Part shown: positions 46,284-56,844 of the stretch, one piece after another
Layout: every line of letters begins with the position of its first letter
Position numbering within the stretch: position 1 is the first letter of the stretch
Source of the DNA: Zhouia spongiae
GTDB lineage: Bacteria > Bacteroidota > Bacteroidia > Flavobacteriales > Flavobacteriaceae
DNA length: 64,000 nt
NCBI RefSeq assembly: GCF_022760175.1
Contig: NZ_CP094326.1
Span: forward strand, 1,848,804 to 1,912,803
Direction of reading: 5' to 3'
Program-made: the position numbers and the translations under genes
The notes under the pieces: model-generated
Database searches by the model: none
What the model saw: only the letters and a program-made list of their open reading frames with translations
What the model was told of the DNA's origin: nothing

Positions 46284-47942
46284 GTGAAGAAAATTAAATT
46301 GTCAAAGCTTACTTATATAGCTGTTGCAGCGGCTTTGTTCATGGGAAATGATCTGAGTGCACAATCCGCAAATGAAACATACAAAAAACCAAAATTGGTA
46401 GTGGGAATTGTAGTCGACCAAATGCGATATGACTACCTGCCCCGTTTCTGGAACCGATACGGAGAGGGTGGTTTTAAGAGAATGATTGCCGAAGGTTTTA
46501 ATTGTAAAAACAATCATTTTAATTATGTACCGACTTATACCGGTCCCGGGCACGCTTCTGTATATACAGGTACTACTCCGGCCTTTCACGGTATAATCGC
46601 CAATGATTGGTACGATAAAAATATAGATAAGAGCGTGTATTGTGCTCAGGACGATGAGGTGAATTCTGTAGGAACCAAAAGTGATGCAGGGAAAATGTCT
46701 CCAAACAGAATGATTACAACAACGGTTACAGATCAGTTAAGACTTGCGACCCAGATGAGAGGAAAGGTCATAGGTATTGCAATTAAAGATCGTGGAGCTA
46801 TTTTACCGGCCGGACATAGTGCAAATGCTGCTTACTGGTTTCATGGAAAAGACGAAGGAGCATGGATCAGTAGTACTTATTATATGGATGAACTTCCTAA
46901 ATGGGTTCAGAAATTCAACAAGTCTGATGCCGCTAAATCATACAAAAAGGAATGGAATACTTTATTTGACATCAATAGCTATACTGCAAGTGGTACAGAT
47001 GAAAATAATTTTGAAGGAAAATTCAAAGGAGAAGAAGCGGCAGTTTTTCCGCATAAACTTCACAAGTTATGGAAACAGAATAATGGATACGATATCATTA
47101 AAGCAACACCTTATGGCAACAGTGTAACTACAGATTTTGCTATTGCAGCTATAGAAGGGGAGTCATTAGGACAAGATAACGATACCGACTTTCTGGCTGT
47201 AAGTTACTCAAGTACCGATTACGTCGGACATAAATTTGGGGTGAATTCGGTAGAGATAGAAGATACATACCTGCGTCTGGACAAAGATTTAGAACGTCTT
47301 TTTAATAAGCTGGATAAACAGGTGGGGAAAGGGAATTATACCGTATTCTTAACCGCCGACCATGCCGCAGTACATGTGCCGGCTTACCTTGAATCCGTAA
47401 AGATTCCGGGAGGATATTTCAGTACTTCTGATTTTAAGGTGAAGCTTAATGAGTTTTTGCAAGAGAAGTATAACGCTAAAGGGCTGATAAAGAATTTCTC
47501 TAACTTTCAGATTTTCCTAGATCACGAAAAGTTGGAGGAGCTGGATTTGGAATTAGTTGAAGTGGAAGAGGCAATTGCTGATGAAGTCGTTAATTACGAA
47601 GGCGTTTTCGAAGTATTTACAGCGCAGGAAATGCGCAAGCATGATTATACGCAGCCTGTACCTTACTTATTGCAAAAAGGGTATAACCACAAGCGTTCGG
47701 GAGATGTTTTGGTAGTGCTGGATCCGGGAGTGATAAGTTACTCAAGAACCGGATCAACCCACGGGTCGAACTTTAATTATGACACCCATGCACCGCTGTT
47801 GTTCTTTGGCTATGGAATCAATCATGGCGAGACCACTCAAAGGACTGAAATTCCGGATATAGCACCTACAATTTCTGCTTTGCTCGGAATTGCATTCCCA
47901 AATGCTGCTACGGGAAATCCAATTAGCGAAGTTATAGATTAA
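46284..47942 (+). CDS. pafA: Alkaline phosphatase of the PafA type
   Basis: Secreted phosphomonoesterase of the alkaline phosphatase superfamily, 552 residues, releasing phosphate from organic phosphate esters. The start codon is GTG at 46284; it gives a normal signal peptide ending at LSAQ (residue 27), while the next ATG would destroy it. The residues match the Elizabethkingia PafA active site: nucleophile Thr86 (PTYTGPGHAS), Asn107 (IANDWYD), and Lys168 and Arg170 (IKDRGA). Metal ligands are in VDQMRYD, SSTDYVGHKFG, TADHAAVH and YDTHAP. In Bacteroidota such enzymes can be made independently of phosphate starvation. Confidence 0.93.
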   Translation: MKKIKLSKLTYIAVAAALFMGNDLSAQSANETYKKPKLVVGIVVDQMRYDYLPRFWNRYGEGGFKRMIAEGFNCKNNHFNYVPTYTGPGHASVYTGTTPAFHGIIANDWYDKNIDKSVYCAQDDEVNSVGTKSDAGKMSPNRMITTTVTDQLRLATQMRGKVIGIAIKDRGAILPAGHSANAAYWFHGKDEGAWISSTYYMDELPKWVQKFNKSDAAKSYKKEWNTLFDINSYTASGTDENNFEGKFKGEEAAVFPHKLHKLWKQNNGYDIIKATPYGNSVTTDFAIAAIEGESLGQDNDTDFLAVSYSSTDYVGHKFGVNSVEIEDTYLRLDKDLERLFNKLDKQVGKGNYTVFLTADHAAVHVPAYLESVKIPGGYFSTSDFKVKLNEFLQEKYNAKGLIKNFSNFQIFLDHEKLEELDLELVEVEEAIADEVVNYEGVFEVFTAQEMRKHDYTQPVPYLLQKGYNHKRSGDVLVVLDPGVISYSRTGSTHGSNFNYDTHAPLLFFGYGINHGETTQRTEIPDIAPTISALLGIAFPNAATGNPISEVID

Positions 47943-47952
47943 CTTTAACCAT

Positions 47953-47995
47953 AAAAACAACAAAGCCTCCCGGACGGGAGGCTTTGTTGTTTTTA
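47953..47995 (+). terminator. Terminator of pafA
   Basis: Very strong hairpin: AAACAACAAAGCCTCCC pairs with GGGAGGCTTTGTTGTTT, then TTAG. Symmetric enough to serve the opposing VOC gene as well. Confidence 0.92.
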
Positions 47996-48082
47996 GTTTC
48001 AAATATTAATGAAAAAGCTTCAGGGCATATCTTAATGAAGGCTTCCTGCAAGTTTTCCGTTTCACATTCAAGATATAAACTT

Positions 48083-48454
48083 TTAAATATGCTGATCGAT
48101 AAGGATGGTATTGCCGTCGGGATCAGTAAGGGTGAAACTTCCCGGACCTTTGGAGCCTTCTTTTACTTCGCTTAACAGTTGAATCCCTTCATCCTTTAAC
48201 GATCGTTGGATCGAACGAACATCATCAAAGTCTTTTAAAGTACCGGCATCTGAATCCCAGCCGGGATTAAAAGTAAGAATGTTATTCTCAAACATTCCCT
48301 GAAAGAGTCCGATAAGAGTGTCTTCATTTTTCATGATGAGGTAATTCATTCCAATATCGCCGGCGAAAACACTAAAGCCCAGCTTTTCATAAAATGATTT
48401 TGAAACTTTAAGATCCTTAACATTCAGACTGATGGAAAAAGCACCTAACTTCAT
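48083..48454 (-). CDS. VOC family (glyoxalase/bleomycin-resistance fold) protein
   Basis: 123 residues, one vicinal-oxygen-chelate domain: FSISLNVKDLKVSKSFYEKLGF at the start and PGSFTLTDPDGNTILIDQH at the end. Such proteins range from dioxygenases to antibiotic-binding proteins; the substrate is not evident. Single gene between pafA and katG. Confidence 0.85.
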   Translation of the reverse strand: MKLGAFSISLNVKDLKVSKSFYEKLGFSVFAGDIGMNYLIMKNEDTLIGLFQGMFENNILTFNPGWDSDAGTLKDFDDVRSIQRSLKDEGIQLLSEVKEGSKGPGSFTLTDPDGNTILIDQHI

Positions 48455-48624
48455 ATGATAATATTTTAAGAGCGGTTACATTAAACGATGACTGTTGCAA
48501 ATAACAACAGAATGAAGATAGTATTTTTCGCTATCAACTAAAAATGTAATGCATTCATTTATAAATGCTTTCTCCTCTAATGATAATTCCGTAAATTAAT
48601 CAGGCCTTTAAATTGTGTTATTGT

Positions 48625-48675
48625 ATTATAACCATAATCTATTTATTATTAAAAGTAATAAATATTAATTATGGT
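48625..48675. promoter_or_regulatory. Nested palindromes upstream of katG
   Basis: ATTAT-AACC-ATAAT (48625-48638), TTTATTA...TAATAAA (48642-48662) and a wide ACCATAAT...ATTATGGT pair (48631-48675), 48 to 98 bases before the katG ATG. Shape and place suit a peroxide regulator site (PerR or OxyR type), which is inferred. Confidence 0.4.
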
Positions 48676-48710
48676 ATTTTTACTATGGTTAAGAAAATAT
48701 AGAATTCTAA

Positions 48711-50945
<2,235 letters not shown>

Positions 50946-50980
50946 ATAGTTTATTCCTACAGCTAAAATATGAATCCTTG

Positions 50981-51015
50981 AAGGGGTGGTTTTTAACCAC
51001 CCCTTTTATTTTTTT
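50981..51015 (+). terminator. Terminator of katG
   Basis: AAGGGGTGGTT, TTT loop, AACCACCCCTT, then TTATTTTTTT. Confidence 0.93.
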
Positions 51016-51161
51016 AAGTATGGATGGAATTAAAACCGTATGGAGATGTCAATACATCACAAAATGATGACACTTCAAACCAAGATGCTTTATAATAATA
51101 TTTTACAGGAAACACTCATTTAATTTTGAGGGCATAAAATCAATTAAACATAGCATATGTC

Positions 51162-51974
51162 ATGAAAAAAAGAGTCTTAAATTACCTGCTTGTCTGTAGC
51201 ATAATCGTTGTGGGTTTATGTGTGCAGGGGTGTGACAAGGAAGAACTGTCCGCTAGGACAAATAATGATTCCTTTGTAATTACATCAAATTATACGCAGA
51301 CAAAGTACCGCATCAATATTTTGTATCCGAAAGGATATCAGCCGTCCAAAAGTTATCACACGATTTATTTACTCGACGGCGATGACTATTTTAATGAAAC
51401 CGCAAATGTAATTACTGCTCAGGAAAAGGATGATTATGTCCTGATAGGGATTGGATACGCCGGAAAAAATAAACGGGGTACGGATTATTCATACCCTTGG
51501 GATAAAGATTTTTCCGGTAATTCAGGAGGGGCTAAAGAGTTTATCGACTTTATTAATGGCGAACTGATCCCTGAAATCGAAAGTAAGCTGAAAATAATGA
51601 GTAGTGACAGAACATTATTCGGTCACTCATTAGGAGGATACTTCGCTTTATACATACTATTTCAACAAGAAAAAAATAACCCTTTCGATCATATTATAGC
51701 AGCCAGCGCCAACATAATGTGGTATAATGCCTATCTGTTAGATCTGGAGCAGAAATACTATGATAAGAAGAAGGAACTTAATAAAAGCCTGTACCTGTCG
51801 GTAGGTGATCTGGAAGGGGCTTCCCAGAACCTTTTCCACGATGCTTTTGTCAAACAGCTGAAAAAGAGATTTTACATCGGATTGGACTTTACCGGCGAAC
51901 GACTCAGAAACACCTCACACCGGAACAGTCCGATAATCAGTTTTAAAAATGGATTAACAAAAATCTTTGAGTAA
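51162..51974 (+). CDS. Alpha/beta hydrolase lipoprotein, esterase D type
   Basis: 270-residue lipoprotein (lipobox VQGC near residue 23) with an alpha/beta-hydrolase of the putative-esterase family: YHTIYLLDGDDYFNE near 65 and nucleophile FGHSLGGYFALY near 155; the acid and His follow (SVGDLEG, NTSHRNS). Relatives include ferric-siderophore esterases and S-formylglutathione hydrolases. The lipid anchor and the adjacent outer-membrane protein gene (four bases away) suggest work at the cell envelope. A -7-like TAATTTTG at 51121-51128 precedes it. Confidence 0.82.
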   Translation: MKKRVLNYLLVCSIIVVGLCVQGCDKEELSARTNNDSFVITSNYTQTKYRINILYPKGYQPSKSYHTIYLLDGDDYFNETANVITAQEKDDYVLIGIGYAGKNKRGTDYSYPWDKDFSGNSGGAKEFIDFINGELIPEIESKLKIMSSDRTLFGHSLGGYFALYILFQQEKNNPFDHIIAASANIMWYNAYLLDLEQKYYDKKKELNKSLYLSVGDLEGASQNLFHDAFVKQLKKRFYIGLDFTGERLRNTSHRNSPIISFKNGLTKIFE

Positions 51975-51978
51975 CCAG

Positions 51979-52599
51979 ATGAAGAATTATATTTTAATGG
52001 TAGTGTCCATAGTAAGTCTGAATGTTTTTGCACAAAAGAATGAACCTGTAGAACAGGTGAGTGATAAAGACTGGCAAATGGAATTATTATATACATACGA
52101 TCCCCTCAATACAAGTTATGGCGATAATTACGGATTTATTTTTAAAGCAAAGCGATTTAAGTATCAGGGAGACCATATAAAACTGCTATATGGTTTGGCA
52201 TACCAGAACAGTTATATTTCCGAAACAGAAAATCTATTTACGGATCATGTAGACGGGTTTACCCGGGATATTGGTCTGTATGCAATATTCGATTTGGTTT
52301 ACTACCCTTTTGCCAGGAAAAAGTTTTACATTTCATTCGAGCCTTTTGCAGGTGTAACCCATCTGAAATCTATAGGGAAACTCAGGATTCAGGAACATTC
52401 GGTGTATGAAACATATGTAAACAATTTTGCCTATTTCAACTATGGGGTCACCCAATCGTTAGGGTTTAAAATTAAAGATTTTACCATAAGCGGTTTTGGC
52501 TGGCTTTCTCTAAAAGGGTTTTTAGACGGGGGAAGGATGAGACCTGCCGATTTTGATTCAAGATTGTTTGTCGGAGTAGGGGTAGGATATGCTTTTTGA
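51979..52599 (+). CDS. Putative outer membrane beta-barrel protein
   Basis: 206 residues from the ATG at 51979, four bases after the esterase stop; a TTG at 51967 inside the upstream gene is rejected. There is a signal peptide ending at LNVFAQ, then alternating hydrophobic/aromatic strands (FIFKAKRFKYQGDHIKLLYGL, FYISFEPFAGVTHL) and a last strand ending in aromatic Phe (VGVGVGYAF), as in small outer-membrane barrels. I do not recognise a named family. It is translationally linked to the esterase. Confidence 0.7.
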   Translation: MKNYILMVVSIVSLNVFAQKNEPVEQVSDKDWQMELLYTYDPLNTSYGDNYGFIFKAKRFKYQGDHIKLLYGLAYQNSYISETENLFTDHVDGFTRDIGLYAIFDLVYYPFARKKFYISFEPFAGVTHLKSIGKLRIQEHSVYETYVNNFAYFNYGVTQSLGFKIKDFTISGFGWLSLKGFLDGGRMRPADFDSRLFVGVGVGYAF

Positions 52600-52635
52600 G
52601 CATCTAATGAACTCTCAAATCTATAAAACAAAAAA

Positions 52636-52674
52636 ATGTCTCCTACATTTGCTCGCAACAAGCGTAGGAGACAT
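52636..52674 (-). terminator. Terminator overlapping the 3' end of the LytTR gene
   Basis: Perfect 11-bp stem ATGTCTCCTAC/GTAGGAGACAT with a 17-base loop, followed on the minus strand by TTTTTTTG. The 5' arm and loop, and the start of the 3' arm, encode the last residues and stop codon of the regulator. Confidence 0.85.
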
Positions 52675-53572
52675 CCCCTTTTTGTGCTTGAAAGGCTTCT
52701 TTAAATAATTTGAACTTGTTTCTGGAAACCGGAACTTCTTCGGCGATTCCTTTAAAACTAATTCGGTAATTTCTGGCATTTCCCGAGGTGCTGTATATGC
52801 TTCTCAGATTAACGATATAAGATCTGTGTGTATTAATGATAAATGGGTATGCCTCAAGAGCTTCTTCGAGCTTTTGGAGCCGCAAGCGGTATGGCCTTGA
52901 AATTACCTCATCGCCGGCAATTGTATATATGTCAACATAATTACCATCCGCTTTGGCAAATAAGAAAGCATCAATGTCAAGTTCAAGGACTTCTGTTTTG
53001 TTATTTGTCTGAATGTTGACTCTAGCACCTGTTGCGGATGTTTCTAATTCAATTTTATTACGAAGCTGCTCGTTATACAAAGAGACTTCTTTCAGGTTTT
53101 GTTTTAAAATAACAGTATAATTTAACCAGACGATTAAAATTGTCGGGATGATCCCTAGAATGATAACATATAATAAAACATTTAAGAATCGTAGCATATC
53201 AAAAGCATTTTGATTCTTGCTGATAAAAAAAGACATAAGGTTATTGGCCACAGCAATGACCAGAAGTAGTGAAATGATCAACAGGAATTCTTTTCCTACC
53301 GTCCATCGTTCTTTTATTTCCGGATTAAAAAATAAATAAGGTATCAATTCAGTAATAAAAAGGATGCTAAAAAAGGTCGTGAATCCGGCCAGCATACAAA
53401 CCTCGACTTTTGGATAGACAAAATTATTACTGACATAATCGCCATCAATAGCTAACCAGTTCATAAAATAGATAAGTGCCGCAATGAAAATGGCAACAAA
53501 AAGATTTCGTTTTAAAGAGAATAAGTAAGGGTATGGCCTGGTAATCATTGAGACCGCATAATGTCTGAACAT
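52643..53572 (-). CDS. Membrane-bound LytTR family transcriptional regulator
   Basis: 309 residues: about four helices in the N-terminal half (near 22-42, 55-80, 90-112, 130-152), a short linker, and a C-terminal LytTR DNA-binding domain (about 190-295; AFLFAKADGNYVDIYT, INTHRSYIVNLRSI, VSRNKFKLFKEAF). There is no receiver domain, so the membrane part is likely to be the sensor. It converges on the esterase/outer-membrane pair. The protein ends in an unusual ACCEQM. Confidence 0.88.
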   Translation of the reverse strand: MFRHYAVSMITRPYPYLFSLKRNLFVAIFIAALIYFMNWLAIDGDYVSNNFVYPKVEVCMLAGFTTFFSILFITELIPYLFFNPEIKERWTVGKEFLLIISLLLVIAVANNLMSFFISKNQNAFDMLRFLNVLLYVIILGIIPTILIVWLNYTVILKQNLKEVSLYNEQLRNKIELETSATGARVNIQTNNKTEVLELDIDAFLFAKADGNYVDIYTIAGDEVISRPYRLRLQKLEEALEAYPFIINTHRSYIVNLRSIYSTSGNARNYRISFKGIAEEVPVSRNKFKLFKEAFQAQKGDVSYACCEQM

Positions 53573-53591
53573 TAACCGTTGTTTTTGTGGT

Positions 53592-53621
53592 CAAAGGTAG
53601 AACTTTTATAAATCATACCAA
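53592..53621 (-). promoter_or_regulatory. Promoter of the LytTR gene
   Basis: Minus strand TTG (53621-53619), 19 bases, TACCTTTG (53599-53592), with a leader of about 14 bases. Confidence 0.7.
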
Positions 53622-54068
53622 TTAAAGTCTATGTTAATAGAAGGAGAATTTAAATACCTCTGATGGTAAATCGTTGTTTTGAGAATTTTAAAACCGGTTG
53701 CTTAACTTTCAATAGTGCCTTAACAGAAAGCAGATTTATCTGGTATTGATTTGTTTTAGTTTTTTTCCTGGGTTGTTGGATTTAGTAGCCATACGTTTTA
53801 AGTTTTTGATGATGTAAGTGTTATGGTCTGATCAGGGACAACGGGATTATCAGATAGAGAACTTGCATTATTCCTGTTTAGATGTAATTCAGGAAGTGGT
53901 CGGCTTAAAACGGTCATCGGTTAAAAGAGGTATGGTATGGGGCTTATTCGGTGTATGACCAACGCCATCGCTTAAAGGCTTTGAGTTTTGATATCAAGGC
54001 AAAATAGAACCGGCGAAACAACCTTATGGAAAGTCGTGGGGTCATTCCGCCGGTTTCAAGACATTTTA
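53600..54068. other. Intergenic region, possibly decayed coding DNA
   Basis: About 470 bases without an intact gene. From 53840 to 53958 the plus strand reads open as protein-like sequence (DYQIENLHYSCLDVIQEVV and onward) and a second frame continues to 54005 (VYDQRHRLKALSFDIKAK), so this could be a frameshifted remnant, perhaps of a transposase. A hairpin with AACCGGCG/CGCCGGTT arms (54008-54057) lies just past the SMR gene and may terminate it. Confidence 0.35.
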
Positions 54069-54383
54069 TTAAGTGAATTTTAAACCAACGATACCGATTA
54101 CTATTAATGAAGCAGAGAGCAGCTTTAAAACAGAAGCAGAATCACCAAAATACAAAATCCCGATGATGAGGGTACCTACGGCTCCGATTCCGGTCCATAC
54201 AGCATAGGCTGTTCCGATGGGAATTGTTTTTTGAGCAAACCATAATAGTATTCCGCTTAAAAGCATGCTGACTATTGCTATGGCAATTCCCAATATTTTT
54301 GATGACATTGTTTGTGATAACTTTAAGCCCAGGGGCCAGCCAATTTCAAATAAACCTGCTAATACTAAATATACCCAGTTCAT
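54069..54383 (-). CDS. SMR family efflux protein (SugE/Gdx type)
   Basis: Small multidrug-resistance-family exporter of 104 residues with four helices. The membrane-embedded Glu13 is in AGLFEIGWPLGLKLS, a sequence of the SugE/Gdx (guanidinium exporter) branch rather than EmrE; PIGTAYAVWTGIGAVGT follows near residue 57. It acts as a dimer in the inner membrane. A -7-like TACCTTTG (54422-54415, minus) lies upstream. The Crp-type gene before it on the same strand is a candidate regulator. Confidence 0.9.
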   Translation of the reverse strand: MNWVYLVLAGLFEIGWPLGLKLSQTMSSKILGIAIAIVSMLLSGILLWFAQKTIPIGTAYAVWTGIGAVGTLIIGILYFGDSASVLKLLSASLIVIGIVGLKFT

Positions 54384-54414
54384 ACGTATTACATTTAATT
54401 ATTATAATTCGCGA

Positions 54415-54422
54415 CAAAGGTA
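54415..54422 (-). promoter_or_regulatory. Possible -7 element of the SMR gene
   Basis: TACCTTTG on the minus strand fits TAnnTTTG; the nearest TTTG upstream is 26 bases away, a little too far. A leader of about 26 bases would result. Confidence 0.45.
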
Positions 54423-54462
54423 GCTGTCGGATGCAAGCCGGCATTTAACAAATGATAAATAA

Positions 54463-55044
54463 TCACTTTACATTGCTCCTGATCCTGCTCAGGCTCACCT
54501 GGGTAATCCCAAGGTAGGAGGCCAGGTGACTTAACTTTACTCTTTTAAGTAATTCAGGTTCGTTCTTTAACAAATCTGTATAACGTTCCGAGGCTGTTTT
54601 TACAAGCCTTGAAATTAAACGCTTTTCCGCTTCGATTAATGCGTATTCTACCTGTTTCCTGCCCCAGTTGGCGATATGGATATCCTTGTCAAATAAGATT
54701 TGTAATGAGTCGTTGTTTAGTTTAAAAAATTCGCAATCCTCCAGCAGTTCAATATTCTCATACCCTTTTTGATCTTTTACATAACCATTTATTGAGAGTG
54801 CAAGATCTCCTTCCTGTCCGAACCAGAAAGTAATATCGTCACCGTCATTGTCAGCATAAGCCCTGACGATCCCTTTTTTTATGAAGTAAATGTTCTTTTC
54901 AATTTTATCGGCGCGCAGTAAAGCATGGCCCTTGGAATATTTGACTTCTTCCATGCAGTCCTTCAGTATTTTTTTGGACGTTAAGGGCATTAAATATATC
55001 CGGTCGAGAATAGTGTCTATATTCATTAGATTAGATTGTGTCAT
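54463..55044 (-). CDS. Crp/Fnr family transcriptional regulator
   Basis: 193 residues: a cyclic-nucleotide-binding-like beta-roll (about 25-115, LLRADKIEKNIYFIKKGIVRAY and ITFWFGQEGDLALS) and a short C-terminal helix-turn-helix (LKRVKLSHLASYLGITQVSLSRIR). It lacks Fnr-type cysteines. Proteins of this form in Bacteroidota often control a neighbouring transporter or oxidoreductase. Confidence 0.9.
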   Translation of the reverse strand: MTQSNLMNIDTILDRIYLMPLTSKKILKDCMEEVKYSKGHALLRADKIEKNIYFIKKGIVRAYADNDGDDITFWFGQEGDLALSINGYVKDQKGYENIELLEDCEFFKLNNDSLQILFDKDIHIANWGRKQVEYALIEAEKRLISRLVKTASERYTDLLKNEPELLKRVKLSHLASYLGITQVSLSRIRSNVK

Positions 55045-55422
55045 AAAACTGTCTTTATTTTACTCGATAGTCGTGATTTATCCCGTATAGCTCTCGTGAG
55101 AGTTCCGACGCTTGCCCCAGTGAGATATTCCTAACGGAATTTCACAGGGCTTGTGTTGAAATGATTTGTTCATGAGCGAGCTGGCTTCATCACCAAAAGG
55201 TACGTTGCGCCTTTTTTTACGCTCAGCCCTCTCGTGTCCTGGCTCCTGGGTGGTTTCTTCAACTGCCGGTACATGCAGTAACTGTCGTACGAGTCAGCGA
55301 AAAACGATGCAGGTTAATCAACCGTTTCTTTACCCTGTCTCCTCTGTTAGCTGAATAAATTGCCATGAGCGGAAGAATACGGTTGGGCATGACCATTTTA
55401 TAGAAATAAGGGGATTTCATTG
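55045..55422. other. Intergenic region carrying repeat copy A
   Basis: 378 bases without a gene, largely occupied by copy A of the dispersed repeat (separate entry). No promoter of the consensus type for the Crp gene was found here. Confidence 0.6.
55058..55236 (-). repeat. Dispersed intergenic repeat, copy A
   Basis: Longest copy. Its plus-strand left end TTTTACTCGATAGTCGTGATTTA and hairpin region (CCGACGCTTG to ATTTCACAGGGCTTGTG) match copy B at 56699-56792 in direct orientation; its right end, reverse complement CACGAGAGGGCTGAGCG plus an A run and GG, matches copy C at 21227. The inner arms GGAAT...ATTCC and CCC...GGG could form a hairpin. Confidence 0.6.
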
Positions 55423-56517
55423 TTATGAACCGGTATTGTCATGAAACAATTCACGGAGTTTGTCTTTTAGTTCTTCACCACGTATAAACCTGGCGATAAT
55501 AACTCCATGCTCATCAATCAGAAAATTGTCGGGAATATCCCGAACCCCATAAATCATTGCAGCCTCATTATTGAAACCCTTCAGATCGCTGACATTTACC
55601 CAGCTCAGACCATCTTTTTTTATTGCTTCTCCCCATTTTTCTTTATCGGTATCTAATGATACGCCGAGAATTTCAAAGCCCTTGTCTTTATGTAATTCAT
55701 ATTGTGCTGTCAGTTCGGGGTTAAAGCTTCTGCAAGGTCCGCACCAGGAAGCCCAAAATTCTATTAAGGTGTATTTTCCTTTTATTTCTGAAAGTTTTAC
55801 CCTATGTCCATTGATGTCAGGTTGTTCAATATCAATAAATTGGTCTCCGATTTTCAGGTTTTTATTGCTGATAATAAACGCTTCTATTGTTTTCCCTTCT
55901 TCTGTGGTCTGTAATTCCGGATTTAATAGGGTAAAAGCCTTATCGGTTTCTGCTGCACCCAATCTTTCTTTGGAAACATTCAGGCGAAAAAGACTTTCGT
56001 AGGAGTCAGGATGATCATTGATGAACTGTAGATTGATCTTGATCTCTTCATGCTGTATTTGTTCGTAAATTTTAAAAAGAGAATCTCTGTTACCGTCAGT
56101 TACCATTGCCTCAAGTCTTTCCATTTCTTTAAAAACGGAATCTTTTCTTTTTAAAAGTAATTCGGCCTCTTTCTGTGTGTCAGAGCCAGTTATTTGTGCG
56201 TTTGAAAACTTTCCTTTTTCCCCCTCAAACCTGATTTTTTTATTCTCAAGCCAAAATGTTTTATTGTCCCTGCTGCTTATTATCCTGAGGTGGGCCAAGG
56301 TAGGACGCTTGACCTTTCCTTCAAAACTGAATTTGTCATTGACCACTATAGCGGAATCTGCTATCTCATCTGTTTTGGGATAGAGATATAATAATACTCT
56401 GGTACTGTCGGGTATGTGCTTGGTGGTTCCCTGTATGATATATCCTTCGTTTTTGGATTTGTCCTGACAAGAAATCAATAGGGTCAATAGAATGCTAAGG
56501 CTAAAAATAGTTTTCAT
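55423..56517 (-). CDS. Thioredoxin-like (TlpA/ResA) lipoprotein with N-terminal DUF4369
   Basis: 364 residues. Lipoprotein signal (TLLISC, Cys17), DUF4369-type beta domain (about 25-120), a helical linker, and a thioredoxin domain of the AhpC/TSA-TlpA type (about 225-360) with the redox motif WASWCGPCRSF near residue 260 and the cis-Pro in VRDIPDNFLID. It should act as a periplasm- or surface-facing disulfide reductase. Copies of an intergenic repeat flank it on both sides in the same orientation. Confidence 0.92.
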   Translation of the reverse strand: MKTIFSLSILLTLLISCQDKSKNEGYIIQGTTKHIPDSTRVLLYLYPKTDEIADSAIVVNDKFSFEGKVKRPTLAHLRIISSRDNKTFWLENKKIRFEGEKGKFSNAQITGSDTQKEAELLLKRKDSVFKEMERLEAMVTDGNRDSLFKIYEQIQHEEIKINLQFINDHPDSYESLFRLNVSKERLGAAETDKAFTLLNPELQTTEEGKTIEAFIISNKNLKIGDQFIDIEQPDINGHRVKLSEIKGKYTLIEFWASWCGPCRSFNPELTAQYELHKDKGFEILGVSLDTDKEKWGEAIKKDGLSWVNVSDLKGFNNEAAMIYGVRDIPDNFLIDEHGVIIARFIRGEELKDKLRELFHDNTGS

Positions 56518-56698
56518 TTTCTGTTTGCAACTAATGGTTATATAACGGAGTCTTCCGGTGGATTCTTTCTGCCGTACCTGAAAGATAATGAATTTGTATT
56601 GAATTCAGATAAAGAGCCGGGAAGTATGCAGACAATGGTCTGAGGAAATGTCCGTTTCGATAAATGAGAAGGTGATAACCGTTATTTCAGTACATGTT

Positions 56699-56792
56699 TT
56701 TTACTCGACATCGGGATTTAATGCTCCGACACTTGTCCCTGTGAAATATTTCTGAAAGCATTTCACGGAACTTGTGGCGAAATGCTTTTCAG
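56699..56792 (-). repeat. Dispersed intergenic repeat, copy B
   Basis: Roughly three quarters identical to the left half of copy A, lacking some 22 internal bases. It keeps the hairpin CTGTGAAAT / ATTTCACGG around a variable loop. The CACGAGAGGG end is not recognisable here. Confidence 0.55.
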
Positions 56793-56844
56793 GGGATCCT
56801 TTTAACGCTTCGCAGTAGACGAAGAATTAAATTACGCGACAAAA

